From Zoogloea sp. (GTDB lineage Bacteria > Pseudomonadota > Gammaproteobacteria > Burkholderiales > Rhodocyclaceae), in contig JADJBR010000010.1 of NCBI GenBank assembly GCA_016703645.1, forward strand, positions 372,001 to 436,000: 64,000 nucleotides of DNA, written 5' to 3'. Under the pieces are notes generated by a model. The model did no database searches, was not told the origin of the DNA, and saw nothing but the letters and a program-made list of their open reading frames with translations. Made by a program: the position numbers and the translations under genes. Of the stretch, positions 42,859 to 54,661 are shown in pieces (position 1 is the stretch's first letter; the number at the start of each line of letters is the position of its first letter).

Positions 42859-44157
42859 TCAGCGATCTTCGCTGCGGTATTCCACGTAGGCCCGGTCACG
42901 CAACTGGCGCAGCCAATCCTGGTAAGCCTCGTCGGACTTGCGCTCGCGCAGCGCATTGCGGGCGGCACCCCGCTTGCGCTCGTCGGAGACATCCTGCACG
43001 CGTCGGTCTTCAACGAGGATCAGATGCCAGCCAAAGGGTGACTGCACAGGCTGGCTGAGCTCACCGGGCTTGAGGGCATCCATGGTCTGTTCGAACTCGG
43101 GAACGGTATCGCCCGGGTAGATCCAGCCCAGATCGCCCCCCTTGGCTGCCGACAGGTCGGCGGAGTGGATGCGGGCCAGATCGGCAAAGCTGGCACCGCC
43201 CTGGACCACCCGCTCGCGCAGATCGACAAGGCGGCGGCGGGCGTCTGCATCGGAGACCACCTCGGAGGTCTTGATCAGAATATGACGGGCACGGGTCTGC
43301 TGGACCTGGGCGGGCACGCCCGATGAGGCGCCACCCTTGCGGTCGATCACGCGCACGATGTGAAAGCCCGCCGCGCTGCGCAGAATGGGCGTGGTCTCGC
43401 CCGGCTTGAGGCTGGAAACGGCTTCGGCAAACAGGCCGGGAAGGCGCTCGGCGCTGCGCCAGCCCAGGTTGCCGCCAGTCAGGGCGTCGGGGGCATCGGA
43501 GTAGCTGGCGGCCAGCTTGTCGAAGGGCTCGCCCCGCCCGATGCGGGCTGCCACGTCATCGGCCTTGGCGCGCAGGCGTGCAAGCTGTTCGGGGGTTGCC
43601 CCCTCCGGTGCCCGAAAGAGAATGTGGGAGAGGTTGTATTCGTCCTGCCCCATGGCGTTCTCGGGATGGGCCAGGAAGTTGCTGACCTCCGCGTCCGACA
43701 CCACGATACGGCCATCCACCTCGCGCTCACGCACTCGGGTCAGCAGCATTTCGTTGCGCACCTCTTCCCGGAAGCGGTCCCAGGAGATGCCATCCCGCTC
43801 CAATGCCTTGCGGAACTCGGTCATGGACAGGCGGTTAGTGTCGGCGATGCGTCCGACGGCCCGGTCCAGGGTCACGTCATCAATGCGCAGGGAGGTCTCG
43901 GCGGCTAGCTGCAGTTGCAGCCGCTCCATGATCTGACGCTCCAGCACCTGCTTCTCGAGCACCTCGGCGGCGGGCAGCGGCGTGCCCTGCCGGCTGAGCT
44001 GGCGGGTCACCTGCGCCACCCGCATGCGCAGGTCGGAACGGGTGATGACTTCGCTGTTGACCACCGCCACGATGCGATCGACCTCCACCGGCCCGTTGGC
44101 GGCGGAAGCGAGGCTGGAAATGAGGGATGCGGCAAGCAGGGAGACGATGAATTTCAT
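42859..44157 (-). CDS. surA: Periplasmic chaperone and peptidyl-prolyl isomerase SurA
   Basis: Chaperone that escorts outer membrane proteins, including LptD, across the periplasm. The 432-residue protein has a signal peptide (MKFIVSLLAASLISSLASAA), an N-terminal SurA_N helical domain (VDRIVAVVNSEVITRSDL), and two parvulin domains, one from YNLSHILFRAP and one from TRARHILIKTSE, the second with the GDLGWIYPGDTVPEFE motif. It starts 16 bp after the lptD stop. Extension upstream would run into lptD and lacks the signal sequence. Confidence 0.97.
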   Translation of the reverse strand: MKFIVSLLAASLISSLASAANGPVEVDRIVAVVNSEVITRSDLRMRVAQVTRQLSRQGTPLPAAEVLEKQVLERQIMERLQLQLAAETSLRIDDVTLDRAVGRIADTNRLSMTEFRKALERDGISWDRFREEVRNEMLLTRVREREVDGRIVVSDAEVSNFLAHPENAMGQDEYNLSHILFRAPEGATPEQLARLRAKADDVAARIGRGEPFDKLAASYSDAPDALTGGNLGWRSAERLPGLFAEAVSSLKPGETTPILRSAAGFHIVRVIDRKGGASSGVPAQVQQTRARHILIKTSEVVSDADARRRLVDLRERVVQGGASFADLARIHSADLSAAKGGDLGWIYPGDTVPEFEQTMDALKPGELSQPVQSPFGWHLILVEDRRVQDVSDERKRGAARNALRERKSDEAYQDWLRQLRDRAYVEYRSEDR

Positions 44158-44173
44158 GGGTCGGGGCGCGCTT

Positions 44174-46627
44174 TCAGAAGTCGTCGTCACTGGAGAAGGG
44201 GTTGGAGCCATCATTGATGCGGTTGTAGCCGGGAACACTGCGCCGGAGGACATTGAGCGGGCTGGAGCCAAGGCTGCCCGCGCCGTTGAATTCCAACTGG
44301 AAGAAGAAGGCGCGGGTCACGTCGGTGGCGCTGGTGGTGAGATGCTGCACCACGCCACGGAACACCCAGCAACCGGCGTTGTACTCGACGCCGGCAATGC
44401 CCTGGGTCAGGCGGTGATCACGCAGGTTGCGGTTGTAGCGCCCCACGCCGTACCAGTTACCCCACAGGGGCCATTGGCCGGTGAGGTCGATGTCGCGGAA
44501 ACCGTTGGGGTTGGCGGCATCGGTGGAATAGTTGCGCCGATAGCGCCAGCTCACCCCCAGGGTGCGAGCATAGCCCGGCTGGTAACGGACGCCGAAATTG
44601 AAACGCTCTGTCCAATTGTCCCTGGGGTTGTACTGCCAGGCCGTGTCGAGCGTGGTCTTGGGCGCCAGATTGATGCCGAGGGCAGCAAGCAGATCGGCCT
44701 GCTTGCCGGTCCGCGCCGGGGTGTCCTTGTTGAGGGTGACACGCTGATCCACCAGATAGTAGCGCTGCCCCAGGGCCGCACGCAGTGTCTCGGCCCCCGT
44801 CGTCGGGTCGATCAGGCGGCTCTGCACCGCGGTGGTGATCTGATTGGCGTTGGAGATGCGGTCCCCGCCGGTATAGACGTTCTCCGCAAAGATCTGCGCA
44901 AAGTTGAAGTCGTAAAAGCCCGTATCGAAGTTGGGAATGTTCGACTGGTCGCGGTAGGGCACGTAGAGGTAGTAGATCCGCGGCTCGAGGGTCTGCACGA
45001 AATCCCGCCCGCCAAAGGTGGCCTCGCGCTCGAAGGTCACGCCGCTGTCCACCGACAGGATGGGCAGGGTGCGGGTGGTGGAGTTGTCCCCCGTACTCAC
45101 CCTCCGGTCCAGCTCGTAGCGGGTGGCGTGCACCCCGATCTTGGGCGTGAAGTGAAAGGCTGCCGTCTGCAGGGGGAGCGAGAGCTGCGGGTAGAAGGTC
45201 AGGCGGCGGCCTTCGTCCTGGGTCGGGTGGCTGAAGGCAACGAACTCGCTGGCCAACTGAAAAGTGGTGCCCCCCGGCATATCCGGGCGATTGGCCATCA
45301 ACATTAGCTGGGGCAGACGCTTGTAGGGCGTGCTGACCGGCGCAGCGCCGGTCTTGGGATCATCCAGGGTCTGGAAGGCCTGCAGCATGCCGGTGGCAGT
45401 CCACCAGCCCCCACCCGCATAGGTCACCGAGCCCTGGCGCAGCAGGTTGACCTGGGACGTCAAAGCCAGGCGCGTGCTCAGGTCGATGAAGTAGCGCGGG
45501 TCGGAGACACCGTTGAAATTGATGTTGCTGGTCCACCCGCCACCGAAGTTGTGGTCATGCCTGACCGAACCGACGTAGCGGCTGCGGCCCTCCACCTGAT
45601 CCTGGGGCATGTACTCCAGGTAGGTGATACCCCGGTAGTTGGGGTTGATGTAGCGCGCCTCGTTGCGGAACTGCAGGCCCCGGCGCCCCATCAGACGGGT
45701 GGTCAGGGTGTCGTCGTAGTTCGGCGCCAGGTTGAAGTAATAGGGCACCGACAGGTCGAAGCCGACCTTGTTGGAGGTGCCGAAGGTGGGCGACAGGAGG
45801 CCGGACTTGCGGCTCTCGCCGAGGGGGAAGTCAGCCCACGGCAGATAGGCCAGCGGTACGCCCTTGAACCACAGGGTGCCCTGGCGCGCCTCGCCCACCT
45901 CCGTGTCGTAATCCAGATCCAGCTCCTTGGCCTGCAGGTACCAGTCGGGCCGGCTCGGCTTGCAGGTGGTCCAGGACGCATTGGAAAACCGGAACTGGTT
46001 TTCGCCCTCAAGCACCAGGGAATCGGCCGAACCATGGCCACTGATGGGCTGCTGACTGGCGGGCAGCGCCTGACCGGGCAGCAGGGGGGCCTGGCCCGGA
46101 CGCGGACCGCGCGCCGGCCTGCTGATGGCGTAGCTGGGTGAATCGAAGACGCCCGACTGCTCCTGCACCCGGATGCGGGCGTGGGGGCCGGTCATTTCGT
46201 CGGTTCCCCGCAGCACCCTCACATTGCCGGTGGCCTCCACCTCGTCGGTGAGCTCGAAATAGTGCAGGCGGTCACCATCGACCCGGGTAGCGTCGCGCAG
46301 CAGCGTGGCCTTGCCTTCGGCAACGGCGTCCACGTCCTGCCGGCCACTGACCCGCTCGGCGGAGATGCTTGTGGCCCTGGGCGTAGCTGCGGACACCGGT
46401 GCAGGCGACGCAGCGGCTGCCGGGCGCACCCTCGAAGGCGGCGCCGGGCGTGCAGCCGCCGCCGGCACGGCGGGTGTCACCGCAGCGCGTGGCACCGTGC
46501 GTGCCGCGGGCGGCTTGCCGAGCAGGGCCGGCGACACCACGAAGGGCGGAAGATCGTCGGCGCTCGCCCGACCCCACAGGGCGAACAGGGCGATGGACAG
46601 GAAGCGCAACTGGGTACGTGGTTTCAT
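44174..46627 (-). CDS. lptD: LPS assembly protein LptD
   Basis: Outer membrane translocon that inserts lipopolysaccharide in the outer leaflet. The 817-residue protein has a signal peptide, an Ala/Pro-rich linker (about residues 40-95), an N-terminal LptA-like jellyroll (VDAVAEGKATLLRDATRVDGD), and a large beta barrel (e.g. LDLDYDTEVGEARQG, PYYFNLAPNYDDTLTTR). It has only two cysteines that I can see (TTCKP and AGCWV) against four in E. coli, so disulfide-controlled maturation may differ. The gene is divergent from amgK with 81 bp between. Confidence 0.96.
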   Translation of the reverse strand: MKPRTQLRFLSIALFALWGRASADDLPPFVVSPALLGKPPAARTVPRAAVTPAVPAAAARPAPPSRVRPAAAASPAPVSAATPRATSISAERVSGRQDVDAVAEGKATLLRDATRVDGDRLHYFELTDEVEATGNVRVLRGTDEMTGPHARIRVQEQSGVFDSPSYAISRPARGPRPGQAPLLPGQALPASQQPISGHGSADSLVLEGENQFRFSNASWTTCKPSRPDWYLQAKELDLDYDTEVGEARQGTLWFKGVPLAYLPWADFPLGESRKSGLLSPTFGTSNKVGFDLSVPYYFNLAPNYDDTLTTRLMGRRGLQFRNEARYINPNYRGITYLEYMPQDQVEGRSRYVGSVRHDHNFGGGWTSNINFNGVSDPRYFIDLSTRLALTSQVNLLRQGSVTYAGGGWWTATGMLQAFQTLDDPKTGAAPVSTPYKRLPQLMLMANRPDMPGGTTFQLASEFVAFSHPTQDEGRRLTFYPQLSLPLQTAAFHFTPKIGVHATRYELDRRVSTGDNSTTRTLPILSVDSGVTFEREATFGGRDFVQTLEPRIYYLYVPYRDQSNIPNFDTGFYDFNFAQIFAENVYTGGDRISNANQITTAVQSRLIDPTTGAETLRAALGQRYYLVDQRVTLNKDTPARTGKQADLLAALGINLAPKTTLDTAWQYNPRDNWTERFNFGVRYQPGYARTLGVSWRYRRNYSTDAANPNGFRDIDLTGQWPLWGNWYGVGRYNRNLRDHRLTQGIAGVEYNAGCWVFRGVVQHLTTSATDVTRAFFFQLEFNGAGSLGSSPLNVLRRSVPGYNRINDGSNPFSSDDDF

Positions 46628-46708
46628 CCCGGGGCAGGAACCAGCCGGCGAGCCGACCGCATGGTTTGATAAACTGCGTGATTTTACACGAACGCATCTC
46701 AGACTCCC

Positions 46709-48401
<1,693 letters not shown>

Positions 48402-48459
48402 TCGCGCAACATTCCCACACCGCCACGGTCCATCCCCCATACAGCCACCGGACACCGCC

Positions 48460-49779
48460 ATGCCCCTCGACATCGCCCCCTTCCAGGCCCGCCGTACCCG
48501 CTTGCTGGCCACCATGCAGGCCGCTGGCGGCGGGGTCGCCATCATCCCCACCGCGCCGGAGCAGCTACGCAACCGCGACACCCACTACGGCTACCGCTTC
48601 GACAGCTACTTCTACTACCTCACCGGCTTCCGTGAGCCCGAGGCGGTGCTGGTGCTGGTGGCCGGCGACACCCCGCGCAGCCTGCTGTTCTGCCGCACCA
48701 AGGACATGGAACGGGAGATCTGGGACGGCTACCGCTTCGGCCCCGAGGCGGCCCGGGAGACCTTCGGCTTCGACGAGGCCCACCCCATCGCCGAACTGGA
48801 CGCCCAGCTCGCCATACTGCTCGCCAACCAGCCAGCCATCTTCCACTCCATGGGTTACGAGCCGGCCTGGGACAACCGGGTCACCGAGGCTCTCAACCGG
48901 GTCCGCGCCCAGGCGCGCACGGGCTGCGTGGCTCCGGCGCAGATCCGCGACGTGCGCAGCCTGATCGACGAGATGCGCCTGATCAAGGATGCCAGCGAGA
49001 TCGCCACCATGCGCCGCGCCGCCGACATCTCCGGCGGCGCCCATCGGCGTGCCATGCGCGCCACCCGGCCCGGCATCCACGAATACGAGATCGAGGCCGA
49101 GCTCATCCACGAGTTCCGCCGCTACGGCAGCCAGGCACCGGCCTACGGCTCCATCGTCGCCGGCGGCGCCAACGCCTGCGTGCTGCATTACGTGGAGAAT
49201 GACGGCCTGCTGCGGGACGGTGACCTGCTGCTCATCGACGCCGGCTGTGAGCTCGACGGCTACGCCTCGGACATCACCCGCACCTTCCCGGTCAATGGCC
49301 GCTTCAGCGGCCCCCAGAAGGCCGCCTACGAGCTGGTGCTGGCGGCCCAGGCCGCGGCCATCGCCGTCACCCGCCCCGGGGCCGGCTGGAACGACCCCCA
49401 CGACGCCGCCACCCGGGTGCTGGCCCAGGGCTTCATCGACCTGGGCCTGCTCCAGGGCAGCCTCGATGGCGTGCTCGAATCCGGCAGCTACCGCCAGTTC
49501 TACATGCATCGCACCGGCCACTGGCTGGGCCTGGACGTACACGACGCCGGCGAATACAAGATTGCCGGCGAATGGCGCCCGCTGGTCCCCGGCAATGTGC
49601 TCACCGTCGAGCCCGGCTGTTACATCCGCCCCGCCGCCGATGTTCCCGAAGCCTTCTGGAACATCGGCATCCGTATCGAGGACGACGCTCTCGTCACCGA
49701 CAGCGGCTGCGACATCCTCACCGCCGGCACCCCCAAGAGCGTGGCCGACATCGAGGCCCTGATGGCCGAAACTGCCTGA
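48460..49779 (+). CDS. pepP: Xaa-Pro aminopeptidase P
   Basis: Removes N-terminal residues preceding proline. The 439-residue M24B enzyme has an N-terminal AMP_N domain (YRFDSYFYYLTGF, EIWDGYRFG) and a pita-bread catalytic domain with metal ligands in LLIDAGCELDGYASDITRTF (two Asp), MHRTGHWLGLDVHD (His), TVEPGCYI (Glu) and IGIRIEDD (Glu). It lies 58 bp after murU and 23 bp before ubiH; a pepP-ubiH pair is also found in E. coli. Confidence 0.97.
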   Translation: MPLDIAPFQARRTRLLATMQAAGGGVAIIPTAPEQLRNRDTHYGYRFDSYFYYLTGFREPEAVLVLVAGDTPRSLLFCRTKDMEREIWDGYRFGPEAARETFGFDEAHPIAELDAQLAILLANQPAIFHSMGYEPAWDNRVTEALNRVRAQARTGCVAPAQIRDVRSLIDEMRLIKDASEIATMRRAADISGGAHRRAMRATRPGIHEYEIEAELIHEFRRYGSQAPAYGSIVAGGANACVLHYVENDGLLRDGDLLLIDAGCELDGYASDITRTFPVNGRFSGPQKAAYELVLAAQAAAIAVTRPGAGWNDPHDAATRVLAQGFIDLGLLQGSLDGVLESGSYRQFYMHRTGHWLGLDVHDAGEYKIAGEWRPLVPGNVLTVEPGCYIRPAADVPEAFWNIGIRIEDDALVTDSGCDILTAGTPKSVADIEALMAETA

Positions 49780-49802
49780 CCCATGCCCCGGAACCCAAGC
49801 CC

Positions 49803-50945
49803 ATGAAACGCCACGATATCGCCATCATCGGCGCCGGCCCGGTGGGCATGACCCTCGCCCTGGCCCTCAAGGATGCCGGCCTCGACATCGTGCTGGTGGA
49901 TGCCCGCCCCCGTGGCGCCGCCCGCAAGGATCCACGCATCCTGGCCTTGTCCCACGGCACCCGCCTGACCCTGGAGCGCCTCGGCATCTGGACACGCCTC
50001 CCGGTCACGCCCATCGAGACCATCCATGTGTCCCACCAGGGCGGCCTGGGTCGAACCGTGTTGCAGGCCAGCGAATACGGTCAGCCGGCCCTGGGCTACG
50101 TGGCCGGCGCCGGAGACCTGGCCGCCGCGCTGGATGACGCCATCGCTGCTGCCGGCATACCGATCCTGGACCAGGCCACCGTCACCGGTCTGGCCGCGGG
50201 AGCCGACGATGTGATTCTCGGCCTTGCCGACGCTCCGCCCCTTTCCGCCCGACTCGCGGCCTGCGCGGAGGGCAGCATCCAGGGTGTAGACGACAGCAGC
50301 CTGGTGGAACGGGACTACGGCCAGCACGCCGTGATCTCCGTCGTAAGTCCGGCGGAACACCATGGCAACCGCGCCTGGGAGCGCTTCACCCCCCAGGGGC
50401 CCCTGGCCGTGCTGCCCTGTGGAAACGATTGCGCCATCGTGCATACCGCCGATCCGGCCGAAGCCGATGCCCTGATGGCCCTCGATGACACAGCCTATCT
50501 GGCCCGTCTGCAGGCCCACTTCGGTACCCGCCTGCGTTTCGCCAAGGTTGGGCCCCGGGCCCGCTATCCCCTGCTGCTGCGTTACCGGCCCGACCCCGTC
50601 GGCCAGCGCACCGTGTGGCTGGGCAATGCCGCCCAGACCCTCCACCCCGTCGCCGGCCAGGGCTACAACCTGGCCCTCCGCGACGTCTGGACCTGCGCCC
50701 AGATCCTGCTGCGGGCCGGCGGCGACCCTGGCGCTGCCGCCAACCTGGAGGCCTACGCCCGCGAACGCCGCCTCGACCGCCAGGGCACGATCCGCTTCAC
50801 CGATGGCCTGGTTCGACTCTTCAGCACCGCGGCGGCGCCCCTCCGGCATGCCCGTGGTGCCGGCCTGTTCGCCCTTGACCTGCTCCCCCCGGCCCGCCAT
50901 TTTGTGGCCAAGCGCATGATGTTCGGCGCCCGCGCCTGGCCCTGA
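49803..50945 (+). CDS. ubiH: UbiH-family FAD monooxygenase (ubiquinone biosynthesis)
   Basis: A 380-residue flavoprotein hydroxylase with the FAD loop IIGAGPVGMTLALALKDAG, the DPRILALSHGTRLTLERLG segment and the C-terminal GD-like WLGNAAQTLHPVAGQGYNLA motif that marks UbiH/UbiF/UbiI proteins (here GN replaces the usual GD or GN variants). It should hydroxylate the polyprenyl ring in ubiquinone synthesis. Position after pepP argues for UbiH, but which ring carbon is used cannot be told from sequence alone. Confidence 0.88.
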   Translation: MKRHDIAIIGAGPVGMTLALALKDAGLDIVLVDARPRGAARKDPRILALSHGTRLTLERLGIWTRLPVTPIETIHVSHQGGLGRTVLQASEYGQPALGYVAGAGDLAAALDDAIAAAGIPILDQATVTGLAAGADDVILGLADAPPLSARLAACAEGSIQGVDDSSLVERDYGQHAVISVVSPAEHHGNRAWERFTPQGPLAVLPCGNDCAIVHTADPAEADALMALDDTAYLARLQAHFGTRLRFAKVGPRARYPLLLRYRPDPVGQRTVWLGNAAQTLHPVAGQGYNLALRDVWTCAQILLRAGGDPGAAANLEAYARERRLDRQGTIRFTDGLVRLFSTAAAPLRHARGAGLFALDLLPPARHFVAKRMMFGARAWP

Positions 50946-50990
50946 ACGCCGCCCATAAGCAGAGTGTAAAAAGCCCCAGGCGCTCCCCGC

Positions 50991-51190
50991 GGGGGCGTTT
51001 TTCACCTTGGGGCGGCCCGGCGGTGAGGTATGCCCCCACGCTTCCCGCTGCGCGGCTCGCTGCCCCCCAGGGGGGCGTTTTTCACCTTGGGGCGGCCCGG
51101 CGGTGAGGTATGCCCCCACGCTTCCCGCTGCGCGGCTCGCTGCCCCCCGGGGGGGCGTTTTTCACCTTGGGGCGGCCCGGCGGTGAAAAA
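50991..51190 (+). repeat. 80-bp tandem repeat carrying terminator-like hairpins
   Basis: Units begin at 50,991, 51,071 and 51,151 (two full copies and about half of a third), almost identical. Each contains a CCCCC..GGGGGCG stem followed by TTTTT, i.e. an intrinsic-terminator-like unit, and TTTTTCACC pairing with GGTGAAAAA in the last copy. A third-party copy in inverse orientation lies at 39,051-39,150. The block sits after ubiH and probably ends its transcript. Confidence 0.9.
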
Positions 51191-51218
51191 GGCCGTCGCG
51201 GCGGCGCAGCAAACGCCG

Positions 51219-51224
51219 TAGAAT
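51219..51224 (+). promoter_or_regulatory. -10 element TAGAAT before mgtE
   Basis: TAGAAT in CGTAGAATCCG, 49 nt before the mgtE ATG and just past the tandem repeats, echoing the pyk and aldolase elements. Confidence 0.45.
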
Positions 51225-51273
51225 CCGCAGCCTGCGCGCCGCCCGGCGCCCCGCCGCCCACGGGACCTGCACC

Positions 51274-52716
51274 ATGGCCGAAGCCGACGATCTCCAGCAA
51301 CACGACGACCTCGACATTCACCTGCGCGAGGTGCAGCACCTGCTTGCCCGCCACAAGCTGGTGGAAGATCTCGTTCACCGTCAGGACATGCCCAAGCACG
51401 ACCTGGTGGAAAGCTTGGTGCACAAGCAGCACATCCACGAGCTGACCCACAAGCTCGAAAGCCTGCACTCGGCTGACGTCGCCCACATCCTCGAAGCCCT
51501 GCCCCTGGACGCACGCCTGTTCGTCTGGGATCTGGTCAAGGCCGAGCGGGACGGCGAGATTCTGCTGGAAGTCTCCGACGCGGTGCGGGAATCCCTCATC
51601 GAGGCGATGGATTCGGCCTCCCTGCGGGCCGCGGCCGAACAGCTCGACGCCGACGAACTCGCCGACCTGGCCCCCGACCTGCCCCGGGAGGTGATGGAGG
51701 CGGTCTACCAGGGCCTCGACCCGGAAGAGCGCGAGCAATTGCGCGCTGCCATGTCCTACCCCGAAGACTCCGTCGGCGCGCTGATGGACTTCGAGATGGT
51801 CACCGTCCGTGAGGATGTGACGCTGGAGGTGGTGCTGCGCTACCTGCGCCGCTTTGACGAACTGCCGGACCATACCGACCAGCTCTTCGTGGTGGACCGG
51901 GACGAACACCTGCGTGGCGTGCTGCCCATCAACCGGCTGCTCATCAACGACCCGGAAATCGAGGTGAGCGAGATCATGCTCACCGACACCCTCACCCTTG
52001 AACCGTCAGACGAAGCCGAGACCGCCGCCCAGGCCTTCGAGCGTTACGACCTGGTGTCGGCGCCGGTGGTGGATTACCACCGCAAGCTGGTCGGCCGGGT
52101 GACGGTGGCCACGGTGGTGGACTTCATCCGCGAAGAAACCGAGAACGAGCTGCTCAATCAAGCCGGTCTGCGGGAGGGCGAAGACATCTTTGCGCCAGTG
52201 TGGGACTCGGTGAAAAACCGCTGGGCCTGGCTGGCCGTCAATCTGGTCACGGCCTTCATCGCCAGCCGGGTGATCGGCGCCTTCGAAGGCTCCATTGAAA
52301 AGCTGGTGGCCCTGGCGGCACTGATGCCCATCGTGGCGGGCATCGGCGGCAACTCGGGCAATCAGACCATCACCATGATCGTGCGCGGCATCGCCATGGG
52401 TCAGGTCCAGGACGACGCCCTGAGCCGGCTGATCAAGAAAGAGATGGGCGTGGCCCTGATCAACGGCATCGTGTGGGGCGGCCTGCTCGGCGTGCTGTCG
52501 TGGATACTCTACGGCAGCGGCAAGCTCGGCGCGGTGATGACCGCCGCGATGACCCTCAACCTGCTGGTGGCGGCCTTCGTGGGGGTCATGGCGCCGATGA
52601 TCCGCAACCGCCTGGGGCAGGACCCGGCGGTCGGCTCCAGCGTGATCATCACCGCCGTCACCGACTCGGGCGGCTTCTTCATCTTCCTCGGGCTGGCGAC
52701 GATCTTCCTGATGTAG
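51274..52716 (+). CDS. mgtE: Magnesium transporter MgtE
   Basis: A 480-residue Mg2+ channel. The N-terminal MgtE_N helical domain is about residues 50-155 (ADVAHILEALPLDARLFVWD, DLAPDLPREVMEAVY), followed by two CBS domains (about 160-285, MDFEMVTVREDVTLEVVLR and ITDTLT-type), then a five-helix membrane domain with GIGGNSGNQTITMIVRG, the pore segment of the family. The N and CBS domains gate the channel by sensing cytoplasmic Mg2+. No Mg2+ riboswitch is recognisable in the short leader. Confidence 0.97.
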   Translation: MAEADDLQQHDDLDIHLREVQHLLARHKLVEDLVHRQDMPKHDLVESLVHKQHIHELTHKLESLHSADVAHILEALPLDARLFVWDLVKAERDGEILLEVSDAVRESLIEAMDSASLRAAAEQLDADELADLAPDLPREVMEAVYQGLDPEEREQLRAAMSYPEDSVGALMDFEMVTVREDVTLEVVLRYLRRFDELPDHTDQLFVVDRDEHLRGVLPINRLLINDPEIEVSEIMLTDTLTLEPSDEAETAAQAFERYDLVSAPVVDYHRKLVGRVTVATVVDFIREETENELLNQAGLREGEDIFAPVWDSVKNRWAWLAVNLVTAFIASRVIGAFEGSIEKLVALAALMPIVAGIGGNSGNQTITMIVRGIAMGQVQDDALSRLIKKEMGVALINGIVWGGLLGVLSWILYGSGKLGAVMTAAMTLNLLVAAFVGVMAPMIRNRLGQDPAVGSSVIITAVTDSGGFFIFLGLATIFLM

Positions 52717-52737
52717 GCCCGCCGCCGCCCCTTTGCA

Positions 52738-54024
52738 TCAGCCCGGGTTGGCGGCAAACCAGGCATCCGCCGCCGCAATGGTGGAGTCGATGTCCGCCTC
52801 CGAATGGGCTGCCGAGACAAAGCCCGCCTCGAAGGCCGACGGAGCAAAGTAATGCCCCGCGTCCAGCATGGCGTGGAAGAAGCGGTTGAAGCTGTCCTTG
52901 TCGGAGGCCATCACGTCGGCATAGCTGGCAGGCACACCGGCAGCAAAGTAGAGCCCGAACATCCCCCCCACCGAATCCGCCACGAAGCGCACACCATGCT
53001 TTGCGGCGGCAGCATTGAGGCCCGTCACCAGGCGCTCGGTGCGGGCCGTGAGCACCTCATAGAAGCCCGGGCGGGCGATCTGGTTGAGGCTGGCCAGCCC
53101 CGCCGCCACCGCCACGGGGCTGCCGGACAGGGTGCCCGCCTGATAGACGCCACCGAGGGGAGCGATCTTCTGCATGATGTCGCGACGCCCGCCAAAGGCA
53201 CCAACCGGCATGCCGCCCCCGATGACCTTGCCCAGGGTGGTGAGGTCGGGGGTGATGCCGAACAGGCCCTGAACGCCCCGCGGCCCGACGCGGAAACCGG
53301 TCATCACCTCATCGAAGATCAGCACCGTTCCATGCGCGGTGCATAGGCGGCGCAGCAGGTGCATGAACTCGGCCGACGGCTTGACCAGGTTCATGTTGCC
53401 GGCGATGGGCTCGATGATCACGCAGGCGATGGCGTCGCCCTTCTCCCGGAAAGTCTCTTCAAGCTGGGCCGGATTGTTGTAGTCGAGCACGATGGTGTGC
53501 TTGGCAAAGTCTTCCGGCACACCGGCCGACGAAGGGTTGCCGAAGGTCAGCAGCCCGGAGCCGGCCTTGACCAGCAGGCTGTCGGCATGACCGTGGTAGC
53601 AGCCCTCGAACTTGACGATGGCATCCCGCCCCGTGAAGCCCCGTGCCAGGCGGATGGCGCTCATGGTGGCCTCGGTGCCACTGGATACCAGGCGCACCAT
53701 CTCCAGGCTGGGCAGAAGTTCGCACAGGCGCTCGGCCATCTCGATCTCGCGCTCGGTGGGCGCACCGAAGGACAGCCCCTCCAGGGCGGCCTCACGCACG
53801 GCCTCCACCACCACCGGGTCGGCATGCCCCAGGATCGCCGGCCCCCAGGAACCCACGTAATCAAGGTATTCCTTGCCGTCCGCATCCCACACCCGGGCGC
53901 CCAGGGCCTTTTTGAGGAAGCGCGGCGTGCCGCCCACCGAACGGAAGGCCCGGACCGGCGAATTGACGCCCCCCGGGATGGTGCGCTGGGCGCGGGCAAA
54001 GAGTTCTTCGTTGCGACTGGTCAT
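52738..54024 (-). CDS. hemL: Glutamate-1-semialdehyde 2,1-aminomutase
   Basis: Makes 5-aminolevulinate in the C5 haem pathway. The 428-residue PLP enzyme has [14 protein letters not shown] at the N-terminus, [43 protein letters not shown], the cofactor Asp region [11 protein letters not shown] and the PLP lysine in [18 protein letters not shown]. Start at MTSRNEELF with AGGAAG upstream. It lies 19 bp downstream of thiE on the same strand, as in many betaproteobacteria. Confidence 0.98.
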   Translation of the reverse strand: MTSRNEELFARAQRTIPGGVNSPVRAFRSVGGTPRFLKKALGARVWDADGKEYLDYVGSWGPAILGHADPVVVEAVREAALEGLSFGAPTEREIEMAERLCELLPSLEMVRLVSSGTEATMSAIRLARGFTGRDAIVKFEGCYHGHADSLLVKAGSGLLTFGNPSSAGVPEDFAKHTIVLDYNNPAQLEETFREKGDAIACVIIEPIAGNMNLVKPSAEFMHLLRRLCTAHGTVLIFDEVMTGFRVGPRGVQGLFGITPDLTTLGKVIGGGMPVGAFGGRRDIMQKIAPLGGVYQAGTLSGSPVAVAAGLASLNQIARPGFYEVLTARTERLVTGLNAAAAKHGVRFVADSVGGMFGLYFAAGVPASYADVMASDKDSFNRFFHAMLDAGHYFAPSAFEAGFVSAAHSEADIDSTIAAADAWFAANPG

Positions 54025-54043
54025 GCGGGAGCTTCCTGAGAGG

Positions 54044-54658
54044 TCAATCGAACAGCCCGGCATAGGCCGCCGCACGGGCAGCCGGGTCGGGCGCTGAAAA
54101 CACGTCACTGATCACGGCGGGGAGGTCGGCACCGGCAGCGATCAGCAATGGTGCGTTGTCGAGGGTAATGCCGCCAATGGCCGCCACCGGCAGACCGAAC
54201 TCGGCCTTGGCACGGGTCAGCATTTCAAGGGGGGCAAGGGGCGCCTGCGGCTTTGTGGACGAGGGAAACATGGCCCCGAAGGCAACATAATCCACGCCTG
54301 CGGCCACGGCAGCTTCGGCACGCGCCCACTCGCCGTAACAACTGGCACCCAGGATCCGGGCCGGGCCCAGCGCCTTCCGGGCACCAGCCAGATCGCCATC
54401 GTCCCGCCCCAGATGGGCACCGTCGGCATCGATCTCCAGGGCGAGGGCAAGATCATCATTGATCACCAACGGAATCCGGGCCTGTCGGCACAGCGCCAAC
54501 AGGCGGCTGGCCTGCTCCCTGCGCAAGACCGGATCGACAAGCTTGCTGCGATACTGGACGATGGCCGGGCGGGCCGACAGTACACAGGCCACCGCGCCCA
54601 ACAAGGCGTCGGTATCCGCCAGCTCGGGCGTCACGAGATACAAACCGCGCAGGCTCAT
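54044..54658 (-). CDS. thiE: Thiamine-phosphate synthase
   Basis: Joins HMP-PP and the thiazole phosphate to thiamine phosphate. The 204-residue TIM barrel has [14 protein letters not shown] with the pyrophosphate-binding Arg and Lys, [30 protein letters not shown] and [11 protein letters not shown], then [11 protein letters not shown]. It is 3 bp after thiD. No other thiamine genes are in the window, and no TPP riboswitch is recognisable upstream. Confidence 0.96.
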   Translation of the reverse strand: MSLRGLYLVTPELADTDALLGAVACVLSARPAIVQYRSKLVDPVLRREQASRLLALCRQARIPLVINDDLALALEIDADGAHLGRDDGDLAGARKALGPARILGASCYGEWARAEAAVAAGVDYVAFGAMFPSSTKPQAPLAPLEMLTRAKAEFGLPVAAIGGITLDNAPLLIAAGADLPAVISDVFSAPDPAARAAAYAGLFD

Positions 54659-54661
54659 GGG

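Larger units (their letters stand above)
50946..51273. other. 328-bp intergenic stretch, mostly repeat
   Basis: The only gene-free stretch over 300 bp. It holds the 80-bp tandem repeats (50,991-51,190) and then a short unique part with the mgtE -10 element. The apparent reading frames here are repeat shadows. Confidence 0.75.

Noticed and set aside
50991-51190. Tandem repeats as a CRISPR array
   Set aside because: The repeat unit is continuous at 80 bp, with no variable spacers and no cas genes.
51190-51273. Mg2+ riboswitch before mgtE
   Set aside because: Leader is about 50 nt, too short for the known M-box, and without its motifs.
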